10,994 nucleotides of DNA from Chloroflexota bacterium (lineage in GTDB: Bacteria; Chloroflexota; Anaerolineae; UBA3071): the NCBI GenBank assembly GCA_014383605.1, contig JACNHM010000616.1, forward strand, positions 1-10,994, written 5' to 3'. The notes below the pieces were generated by a model. It worked only from the letters and a program-made list of their open reading frames with translations. It had not been told where the DNA came from and made no database searches. Within the stretch, counting starts at the first letter, position 1; each line of letters starts with the position of its first letter. Of the stretch, positions 1-5,988 are shown one piece after another. The translations under genes were made by a program, and so were the position numbers.

Positions 1-1
1 A

Positions 2-424
2 ACATTGGCCAGTATTGATCGCGCCAGCGCGGCTGTGTTCGACGATCGGCTGGCGCTGGTGGGGCACGAGCCAGGAGAGCTGAGCGCCGCTCCGGGCAGT
101 CCGCTGCATTTCACCCTCTACTGGCAGGCGCAGCAGCCGCTGGATGCTGACTTGAGGTCGGAAGTGTGGGTGCTGGCCCCTGATGGCGGGTTGGTGGCTT
201 CGTGGAAGCGCTCGCCTACGGGAGGGCGGTTCAGCACGGACCGCTGGCCTGTCGGCTCAGTGTATGCCGATGACTACGCGCTCCCCCTGCCCGACTGGCT
301 TGGCCCTGGAGAATACACGCTGGCGGTGGGGGTGCGAGAGTTTCCATCGGAGGCGTGGTTGCCTTTGGCAGAAGGGATCGGCTCTCCCCAACACCGCATC
401 GCGACGGTGAGGGTGTACGATTGA
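2..424 (+). CDS. C-terminal part of a large protein ending in a beta-sandwich module (5' end outside window)
   Basis: The frame is open from the left edge, so this is the tail of a longer protein; the TTG at 5 is only an internal codon. The visible 140 residues form one module: an opening strand (LALVGHE), a PG turn, an FTLYWQA strand, then a W-P-G turn, DYALPLP, a PGEYTLAVGV strand and a closing TVRVY. The same order occurs twice at the C-terminus of the minus-strand glycosyltransferase-like protein at 9515-10993. By that comparison the missing N-terminal part may be a GT39-type membrane glycosyltransferase or another exported protein, but nothing in the window shows it. The module is probably extracytoplasmic and may bind or position glycan; this is inference. 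The stop TGA overlaps the -35 region of the next promoter. The coding call is firm; the function is unknown. Confidence 0.8.
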   Translation, partial: TLASIDRASAAVFDDRLALVGHEPGELSAAPGSPLHFTLYWQAQQPLDADLRSEVWVLAPDGGLVASWKRSPTGGRFSTDRWPVGSVYADDYALPLPDWLGPGEYTLAVGVREFPSEAWLPLAEGIGSPQHRIATVRVYD

Positions 425-450
425 GCAGAATCGCTGATGTGTGGTATAAT
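421..450 (+). promoter_or_regulatory. Extended -10 promoter for the radical SAM gene
   Basis: TATAAT at 445-450 is preceded by TGG at 442-444, an extended -10. TTGAGC at 421-426 gives an 18-nt spacer and overlaps the stop codon of the upstream gene. Transcription would begin near 457 and the ATG lies at 483, leaving a short leader with no strong Shine-Dalgarno sequence. Confidence 0.7.
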
Positions 451-482
451 CTGCGCCAGCCTTTGTGAATAGAGTCTAATTG

Positions 483-1916
483 ATGCGCTTGCTTTTTGTT
501 TTTCACACAATTGATAACGAGCCCCAGGGGGTGATGCGGCTTTCAAGCCTGCTCAAGCAACATGGCCATCAGACGAGGATGGTTGTGGCCACGGAGCAGG
601 ACCCGCTTCAGGTGGCGCTGGAATGGCGACCAGATGTGCTGGGTTACTCCGTCTACACCGGCACGCAACAAGCGTACGTGGAGCTGAACCAGCGACTCAA
701 GGCTCAATTGCCCGGCGTGCTTTCTGTCTTCGGCGGACCACACCCCACCTTCTTCCCGGAGATGATCGAGCAGGAGGGGGTGGACGGCATTTGCATAGGT
801 GAGGGGGAGTATGCCACGCTGGACCTGATGAACGCTTTGCAGGACGGCGGTGACATCACTGCTATCGCCAACTGGCATTGGACAACAGCATCCGGCGAGA
901 TCATCCGCAACCCGACGCGTCCTCTGCTGAGCAGCCATGAATTGGATGAACTGCCGTTCGTGGATCGAGACTTGATATACCAGGCGCATCCGCCCAGCCG
1001 TCGGCACATGATCCGCCCCTTCATCACCGGGCGAGGATGCCCTTATAATTGCTCTTTTTGCTTCAACAAAGCCTATTCGGAGATTTACCAGGGCAAGGGG
1101 GCGCGCACCCGCCGCCGCAGCGTGGACAACGTGTTGGCTGAAATTGTCCAGGTGCGTGACCGGTACGGATTGGCCTTCGTTCTGTTTTTCGATGACACCT
1201 TCATTCTCAACCGCAAGTGGCTGAAAGAGTTCGCATCCAAGTATCAAGCAGCAGTGGGGCTCCCCTGGTGGGCCCAGGCGCGGGCTGACCTGATAACTGA
1301 CGACCGGGTTACACTGCTCCGTGAGGCGGGCTGCATCAGCGTTAGCTTCGGAGTGGAAACGGGCAATGACGAGCTGCGCAATGCTGTGCTCAATCGCAAC
1401 ATGAGCAAGGAGCAGATCCTCGAGGCCGGCCGCATCCTGCGGCAGCACGGTATTGCCTTTTCAACCAACAATATGGTGGGCCTGCCGCGTGGGGGGCTGG
1501 CGGCCGATCTGGAGACGCTGGAACTGAACATCGCTTGCCGGCCTGACTATGCCAACTGTTTCATCTACCAGCCCTATCCGAAGACCGAGTTGGGGGAACT
1601 GGCCCGCCGGGAAGGGCTGATCAACAGCTTCGATGATCTGTCGGGTTCAGTGACCGACGACACGCCGTTGCGCTTTGAACCTGACGAGAAGCGGCAGATT
1701 GAGAACCTGCAGAAGCTCTTTTCCGTCACGGTGGAGTTTCCCTGGCTGCGGCCACTGGTGCGGCGTGTCATCAGGCTGCCGCGCAACCGGCTTTTCTGGC
1801 TGGTGTACAAGCTGTGGAAAGGGTATGCGCTCAAGCGACGCATCTTCCCCTACAGGATGGCGCGCCGAGAAACGGTTGACAATCTGTTGAGCTATATGCG
1901 GATCAGCACGCAGTGA
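483..1916 (+). CDS. B12-binding-domain radical SAM protein
   Basis: A 477-residue protein of the large B12-binding/radical SAM family. Residues 1 to about 130 look like the Rossmann-type cobalamin-binding domain (hydrophobic strand at 1-10, LLKQHGH helix end, FGGPHPTFFPE, GVDGICIGEGE). The DxHxxG motif that supplies the axial histidine is not kept: the equivalent loop reads DNEPQG. The radical SAM core follows, with the cluster motif CPYNCSFC (C186, C190, C193), then FFDDTF, a QARADL strand and a FGVETGN segment typical of the barrel. Family members carry out methylations, ring rearrangements and other radical reactions; substrate cannot be predicted here. The next gene is an O-antigen ligase-like protein, which fits a role in glycan or lipid modification, as inference. 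ATG at 483 was chosen over the TTG at 480, which would add one residue. Confidence 0.9.
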   Translation: MRLLFVFHTIDNEPQGVMRLSSLLKQHGHQTRMVVATEQDPLQVALEWRPDVLGYSVYTGTQQAYVELNQRLKAQLPGVLSVFGGPHPTFFPEMIEQEGVDGICIGEGEYATLDLMNALQDGGDITAIANWHWTTASGEIIRNPTRPLLSSHELDELPFVDRDLIYQAHPPSRRHMIRPFITGRGCPYNCSFCFNKAYSEIYQGKGARTRRRSVDNVLAEIVQVRDRYGLAFVLFFDDTFILNRKWLKEFASKYQAAVGLPWWAQARADLITDDRVTLLREAGCISVSFGVETGNDELRNAVLNRNMSKEQILEAGRILRQHGIAFSTNNMVGLPRGGLAADLETLELNIACRPDYANCFIYQPYPKTELGELARREGLINSFDDLSGSVTDDTPLRFEPDEKRQIENLQKLFSVTVEFPWLRPLVRRVIRLPRNRLFWLVYKLWKGYALKRRIFPYRMARRETVDNLLSYMRISTQ

Positions 1917-1949
1917 AGCACGTGACGATCGAGGCACGACACACCAGAA

Positions 1950-3425
1950 ATGGCTGAAGCCGTATTCCACCGCTTCACAACTTATCTCTTCCATCCCGAT
2001 CGCCGCCTGGCCATGCTGGCCTTGTTGGGCCTCTGCGTGGTGGCCGCGCTGATGGGCGGTCTGTATGTGAGCGTGTTGGGGGCGCTCTACGCCCTCGCTG
2101 GCGCGGTGGCGCTCATCGCCGCCGTGCTGATGCTGCGCAGCACGCAGTGGGGGCTCATCTTCCTGGTGGCCATCATCTGCCTCTTACCTTTCGCTGCCCT
2201 GCCCATGTTCAAGTCCCGCCTGGGCTTCACCCCCACCTTCCTCGACCTGGCGCTGATAGCCATCTTCTTCGTCTGGGTGACGAGGCTGGCCACCCGGCGT
2301 GAGCGGACGTTTGTCGGCAGTTCGCTGGGACTGCCGGTGGCCCTCTTTTTGGTGTTCGCCGTGTTCGCCTTCGCTCTGGGCATGGGCCACGCCCGGCCGA
2401 CCTCCACCGTCCTGCGCCGCTTCCTGGAGCTGCTCATCGGCATCGCCATGTTTTTTGTGGTGATCAACAACGTCCGCACGCGGGAACAACTGGAAAGGCT
2501 GGCGGGGGTGATCATGCTGGCCGGAGCGGCAGCCGCCTTCATCGCCATCTTCCTCTATGTCATTCCCGAGGATTGGGCCGTGCGCCTGCTTTCGGCACTG
2601 AGCCGCCTCGACTATCCGGCGGGCTACGGCGTGTTGCGTTTCATCGAGGACAACCCTGACAATGCCATGCGGGCCATCGGCACCTCCATTGACCCCAACG
2701 TGCTGGGGGGGGTGATGGTTTTCGTCGCCGGGCTGACCGCCCCGCAACTGTTCGCCGAGCGTCCTCTCTTCAATCGCCGGTTGGTGGCGCTGATGTTGGG
2801 GGCTGAGGCGCTCTGCCTTTACCTGACCTACTCCCGCAGTTCGATGGGCGGTTTCGCCGTCGTCCTGTTGCTGCTGGCGCTGTTGCGCTACCGGCGGCTG
2901 CTGTGGGTCGGCGTGGTCGGCGCCGCACTGCTCCTGCTGTTGCCGCAGACGCAGGCCTACATCGTGCATTTCATCGAAGGGGTGCGGATACAGGACCTGG
3001 CCACGCAGATGCGCATCGGCGAGTACAAGGATGCCTTCATCCTGATCGGACGCCACCCCTGGCTGGGCGTGGGCTTCTCCGGCACGCCGGAGATTGACGT
3101 TTACCTCGGCGTTTCCAACGTCTATCTGCTGATCGCTGAGGAGATGGGGCTGATCGGACTGGGCTTGTTCCTGCTGACCATGGTCTTGCTGTTCGTCCGT
3201 TTCTACCGCTGCTGGCGGCGCGGCGTGGGCGAGACTGGTCTGGAGGCGATTCTGCTGGGTCTGGGCGGAGCGTTGGCGGGGGTGTTGGCAGCCGGTGTTC
3301 TCGACCACTACCTGTTCAATCTGGTCTATCCGCACATGGCCTCGTTGTTCTGGCTGTACGTGGGGCTAGCAGTGGTGAGCATGACCATGGCGGAGGAGGC
3401 AGAAGTCTCCGCGTCGGCGTTGTGA
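1950..3425 (+). CDS. O-antigen ligase / polymerase-like multi-pass membrane protein
   Basis: A 491-residue hydrophobic protein with about ten to twelve predicted membrane segments and the layout of the Wzy/WaaL O-antigen ligase family (PF04932-like). The N-terminal half holds segments around 20-60, 66-85, 98-112, 126-145, 160-175 and 186-204. Family signatures lie in the C-terminal half: SIDPNVLGG near 246, TYSRSSMGG near 293-301, then the large periplasmic loop with MRIGEYKDAFILIGRHPWLGVG (354-375, short pieces), and SNVYLLIAEEMGLIGLGLF after it. Such proteins join or polymerise lipid-linked glycans at the outer face of the cytoplasmic membrane. Ligase and polymerase cannot be told apart from sequence alone. 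It starts 33 nt after the radical SAM gene and probably shares its transcript. The Shine-Dalgarno sequence is weak, so the start at 1950 is likely but not certain. Confidence 0.87.
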   Translation: MAEAVFHRFTTYLFHPDRRLAMLALLGLCVVAALMGGLYVSVLGALYALAGAVALIAAVLMLRSTQWGLIFLVAIICLLPFAALPMFKSRLGFTPTFLDLALIAIFFVWVTRLATRRERTFVGSSLGLPVALFLVFAVFAFALGMGHARPTSTVLRRFLELLIGIAMFFVVINNVRTREQLERLAGVIMLAGAAAAFIAIFLYVIPEDWAVRLLSALSRLDYPAGYGVLRFIEDNPDNAMRAIGTSIDPNVLGGVMVFVAGLTAPQLFAERPLFNRRLVALMLGAEALCLYLTYSRSSMGGFAVVLLLLALLRYRRLLWVGVVGAALLLLLPQTQAYIVHFIEGVRIQDLATQMRIGEYKDAFILIGRHPWLGVGFSGTPEIDVYLGVSNVYLLIAEEMGLIGLGLFLLTMVLLFVRFYRCWRRGVGETGLEAILLGLGGALAGVLAAGVLDHYLFNLVYPHMASLFWLYVGLAVVSMTMAEEAEVSASAL

Positions 3426-3444
3426 TGTAAAGGCCAGGTCAGAT

Positions 3445-3473
3445 TTGCCATTTCCGCTTTTGTCAGATATAAC
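3445..3473 (+). promoter_or_regulatory. Sigma-70-type promoter for the disulfide oxidoreductase gene
   Basis: TTGCCA (3445-3450) matches the -35 consensus at five of six positions and TATAAC (3468-3473) matches the -10 at five of six, with an ideal 17-nt spacer. The start point would be near 3480, about 33 nt before the ATG. It separates this gene from the polysaccharide block. Confidence 0.72.
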
Positions 3474-3512
3474 TACGCAACAGGAACGCAGCATCACGCC
3501 GGGAGGGGAACC

Positions 3513-4166
3513 ATGCCATTGATTGGAGACAAGGAAAGAGAACAGGTGCAGGAGATATTGGCGGAGAACTTGGCCGCCCCGGTGAAGCTGGTCATGTTCA
3601 CGCAGGAGTTGGAGTGCGAATTCTGCGCCGAGACGCGGCAGCTTGTTGAGGAAGTCGCCGGCACCTCGGATCTGGTGCAGGCGGAGATCCACGATTTCGT
3701 CGCCGACAAGCCGCTGGCTGAGAGTTACGGGATGGACAAGATCCCGGCCATCGCCATCGTGGGGGAGAAGGATTACGGTGTGCGTTTCTACGGTATCCCT
3801 TCCGGCTATGAGTTCACCACGCTCATCGAGGGCATCATCAACGTGTCCAAGGGCGAATCGGGGCTGTCGGATGCCACTGTGGACGCCGTGGCGGGCATTG
3901 CCGCGCCGGTTCACATACAGGTCTACGTGACGCCGACTTGACCGTACTGTCCCGGTGCGGTCAGTTTGGCCCACAGACTTGCCATCGAGAGCGAGCACAT
4001 CCGCGCCGACATGGTGGAAGCCATGGAATTCCCGCACCTGGCCAACAGGTATCAGGTCATGGGCGTGCCGCGTACGGTGATCAACGAGACAACGCACGTC
4101 GAGGGGATGGTGCCGGAGGCGACGCTGGTGGAAGCTTTGTTGCAGGCGGTCTCCTCTGAGGAGTGA
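3513..4166 (+). CDS. Protein disulfide oxidoreductase (tandem thioredoxin folds), putative selenoprotein with in-frame TGA at 3939-3941
   Basis: Read through one TGA, the frame encodes 217 residues with the two-thioredoxin-fold layout and length of prokaryotic protein disulfide oxidoreductases. The N-terminal fold has active site CEFC (C35, C38) and a cis-Pro loop at KIPAIAIV (P78). The C-terminal fold begins at [10 protein letters not shown] and should continue with CPYC. Here the first Cys codon is TGA at codon 143, followed in the same frame by PYCPGAV (C146), [10 protein letters not shown], and the second cis-Pro loop MGVPRTVIN (P186). Conservation on both sides with no frameshift fits selenocysteine, giving UPYC. 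Such enzymes exchange thiols and disulfides in the cytoplasm, usually fed by a thioredoxin reductase. GGAGGGG at 3502-3508 is a good ribosome site. If TGA is a true stop, a 142-residue single-domain product results, with the rest as a relic; a Cys-to-TGA point mutation or base error is the main alternative. Confidence 0.75.
3955..3974 (+). promoter_or_regulatory. Candidate bacterial SECIS hairpin downstream of TGA 3939-3941
   Basis: The stem is GTG (3955-3957) with CAC (3972-3974), one bulged C at 3958, then GGTC (3959-3962) with GGCC (3968-3971); the apical loop is AGTTT. The loop starts 21 nt after the TGA and has G then T at its second and third positions. This agrees with the bacterial SECIS pattern of a G among the first two loop bases and a loop roughly 16-37 nt past the UGA. 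A competing 10-bp stem (3939-3948 with 3954-3963, loop GTCCC) includes the TGA itself and excludes this fold. Confidence 0.6.
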
Positions 4167-4210
4167 CAAACGTCCGTTTTGCCCGTCTGAGAGTTTGGAG
4201 GGCTGGTGTT

Positions 4211-4504
<294 letters not shown>

Positions 4505-4536
4505 GCCCAAGCCCACTGGCTGATGGCTCCCGACCT

Positions 4537-4599
4537 CCGCCCCGAGGAATCTGGCAAAGTGCAGGTGCTCCAGCGCCTGCCGCCAGGTTTTCGGGGCGG
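4537..4599 (+). terminator. 63-nt nested hairpin after the ferredoxin gene (terminator-like or mobile repeat)
   Basis: Three nested stems share one axis: CCGCCCCGA (4537-4545) with TCGGGGCGG (4591-4599), CTGGC (4551-4555) with GCCAG (4582-4586), and GCAGGTGC (4561-4568) with GCGCCTGC (4573-4580) around loop TCCA. The tail ATTGCTTTT gives only a short T run, so termination would be imperfect. The permease ATG lies 20 nt beyond, so readthrough would be needed to express it from upstream. Confidence 0.55.
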
Positions 4600-4619
4600 A
4601 TTGCTTTTGGCTTCACGTC

Positions 4620-5525
4620 ATGACGAGCCGCTTCCCTATCCCCACGCGCAAAGCGCCCCCCCGCTACGAGTACGCGCCGCCGCCGCGCCGCCGGGTGCGG
4701 CACAATACCGGAGCGCTGGTGGGTCTGATCATCCTGGTCGTGGTGGGGGGAGCAGTGCTGCTGGCTCCGTGGCTGGCGCCCTACGATCCGCTGGCCATGG
4801 ATCCGCCGGCCCAGCTTCAGCCGCCCAGCACTATGCATTGGGCGGGCACAGACCTCTTCGGGCGCGATCTCTTCAGTCGCTTGCTGTTTGGCGGACGCAC
4901 CTCGCTCCTCGTGGGAATCGTCGCCGTGCTCGTGGCCTTGCTGCCGGGGACGCTGCTGGGATTGCTGGCTGGATACCACGGCCGTCGCGTGGATGGCCTG
5001 ATCATGGCCTTCATGGACGTCATGCTGGCCTTCCCCAGTGTCCTGCTGGCCATGCTCATCGTCAGCATCACCGGGCGGGGGCTGTCCAACGTGATGATCG
5101 CCGTGGGCGTGGCCAGCATCCCCGGCTACACTCGCCTGGTGCGTGGTCAGGTGCTGGCGGTGCGCAAGCAGCCTTACGTGCGGGCGGCCATCACCGTCGG
5201 TTGCAGCACAGCACGCGTCGTCTTCCGTCACATCTTGCCCAACGTGCTCTCGTCCTTGGTGGTGATGGCTACCCTCAACGTGGGCTGGGCCATTCTCAAT
5301 GCCTCCGCTCTCAGCTTCCTGGGACTGGGGGTGCAGCCGCCCTGGCCGGAGTGGGGCACCATGCTGCGGGAAGGACGGGAGTTCCTGCGGGAGGCCCCGT
5401 GGATCGCTACTTTCCCCGGCCTGGCGCTGTCGCTCGTCGTCGTGGCCATCAATCTCCTGGGCGACGGCTTGCGCGATGTCCTCGATCCCCGTCTGGCGTA
5501 CCAGCAGCGGCCGCGCCGCCGCTAG
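4620..5525 (+). CDS. ABC transporter permease, DppC/OppC (dipeptide/oligopeptide/nickel) type
   Basis: A 301-residue inner-membrane permease. It begins with an Arg/Pro-rich cytoplasmic tail (1-28) and a first membrane helix (31-52), followed by the family signature HWAGTDLFGRDLFSRLLFGG (73-92) and the core with helices near 96-118, 128-150, 156-170, 210-236 and 265-282. The EAA-type coupling loop is YVRAAITVGCSTARVVFRHI (186-205), then LPN, with Arg where the family usually has Glu. LSFLGLGVQPP is also a hallmark of OppC/DppC proteins. Normally it pairs with a DppB-type permease, two ATPases and a binding protein. None of these is adjacent, so this copy is an orphan or the rest lies elsewhere. 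No clear promoter or Shine-Dalgarno sequence precedes the ATG at 4620. Substrate unknown. Confidence 0.9.
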   Translation: MTSRFPIPTRKAPPRYEYAPPPRRRVRHNTGALVGLIILVVVGGAVLLAPWLAPYDPLAMDPPAQLQPPSTMHWAGTDLFGRDLFSRLLFGGRTSLLVGIVAVLVALLPGTLLGLLAGYHGRRVDGLIMAFMDVMLAFPSVLLAMLIVSITGRGLSNVMIAVGVASIPGYTRLVRGQVLAVRKQPYVRAAITVGCSTARVVFRHILPNVLSSLVVMATLNVGWAILNASALSFLGLGVQPPWPEWGTMLREGREFLREAPWIATFPGLALSLVVVAINLLGDGLRDVLDPRLAYQQRPRRR

Positions 5526-5542
5526 TGGGGCGAATGCAGCTT

Positions 5543-5571
5543 TTGTCTCCAGAGAGCGCCTGTGCTATAAT
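5543..5571 (+). promoter_or_regulatory. Extended -10 promoter of glmS
   Basis: TATAAT at 5566-5571 is preceded by TGC (5563-5565), and TTGTCT at 5543-5548 gives a 17-nt spacer. Transcription would start near 5578, leaving a leader of about 410 nt before the glmS ATG. It sits 18 nt after the permease stop. Confidence 0.75.
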
Positions 5572-5634
5572 CGGCACACTTCGATGATGGGAGGTGGTGT
5601 GTAGCGGAGAAGTCTGCGGCTTGCAGGGAAGAAC

Positions 5635-5755
5635 AGCGCCTGGACAGGATTAGTCTGTTCGCGCTCTTCGTGTGGAAAAATCGGGCAGATCGGCGGAAGC
5701 CTCCAGGGCTGGGCCACGGCCCTCATCTTCTTCCCTCCGGCGCGACCGTGCGGAC
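5635..5755 (+). ncRNA. glmS-ribozyme-like element in the glmS leader
   Basis: The leader contains AGCGCCTGGAC (5635-5645), identical as recalled to the start of the Thermoanaerobacter glmS ribozyme, where cleavage falls between A and the first G (5635/5636). A P1-like stem follows: GGACAG (5642-5647) with CTGTTC (5655-5660). TCGGCGGAAGCCTCC (5690-5704) differs from the Bacillus subtilis core at one base as recalled, and ATCG precedes it at 5680-5683 as expected. CGCC (5637-5640) can pair with GGCG (5692-5695), like the core pseudoknot. A P3-like hairpin (5705-5711 with 5717-5723, 7 bp) and a further small hairpin (5737-5753) come next. Against a functional ribozyme, the conserved GACGAGG segment after P1 is not recognisable, the P2 stem is weak (TGGA with TCCA), and AGCGC can instead pair with GCGCT at 5661-5665. 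The normal role is glucosamine-6-phosphate-triggered cleavage that lowers glmS mRNA. Homology is likely; activity is uncertain. Confidence 0.55.
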
Positions 5756-5768
5756 TGGCTCCAATCGA

Positions 5769-5834
5769 GTCCCCCGCCTGTGCGGTTGCGCATCTGAAAG
5801 CACGCCTACAAATCCGTCGGGCAACCGGCGGGAC
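5769..5834 (+). promoter_or_regulatory. Long-range stem-loop in the glmS leader
   Basis: GTCCCCCGCC (5769-5778) pairs with GGCGGGAC (5827-5834) with one bulged C, and directly inside it GGTTGC (5784-5789) pairs with GCAACC (5821-5826). A local alternative, TGTGC (5779-5783) with GCGCA (5788-5792) around GGTT, excludes the inner stem. No known riboswitch class was recognised. It may belong to the ribozyme's 3' domain or be independent. Confidence 0.4.
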
Positions 5835-5858
5835 AAAGGGGCGGTGCAGTGGCGGAGC

Positions 5859-5914
5859 AAGATGCAAGAGGCAAGATGCAAGAGGCAAGAAGCAAGAGGC
5901 AGGATGCAGGATGC
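5859..5914 (+). repeat. Tandem heptamer array in the glmS leader (8 units)
   Basis: Eight contiguous 7-bp units: AAGATGC, AAGAGGC, AAGATGC, AAGAGGC, AAGAAGC, AAGAGGC, AGGATGC, AGGATGC. The same unit family occurs at 10755-10803. This resembles in kind the short tandemly repeated heptamers of filamentous cyanobacteria. The stretch between it and the glmS ribosome site shows no gene. Confidence 0.9.
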
Positions 5915-5988
5915 AAATGCGGATTGCCAGCGTTGCCTCTCGTTCTCTGCATACCCAATCTCCAATACCCTACAAGGAGGGAATTCCC

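Noticed and set aside
2184..3335. Long minus-strand open frame rich in Gln and His opposite the O-antigen ligase-like gene
   Set aside because: It is a shadow of a GC-rich gene. Its composition is low in complexity and no family motifs are visible, while the plus strand encodes a clear membrane protein.
3938..4166. Disulfide oxidoreductase split into two genes or broken by a frameshift
   Set aside because: The downstream part is in the same frame as the upstream part, so no frameshift exists. The only interruption is TGA at the position of an active-site Cys. A nonsense mutation or base error remains the alternative and is noted with the feature.
4523..5587. 354-codon plus-strand open frame over the permease
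   Set aside because: It is rich in Ala, Gly and Arg with no motifs, and the overlapping frame at 4620 carries the DppC/OppC signatures.
5859..5914. CRISPR array
   Set aside because: Units are contiguous 7-mers with no spacers of constant length and no cas genes nearby.
5911..5988. N-terminal extension of GlmS from the ATG at 5911
   Set aside because: The catalytic Cys must follow the initiator Met, the extension lies in repeat-derived sequence, and the strong ribosome site fits the ATG at 5989.
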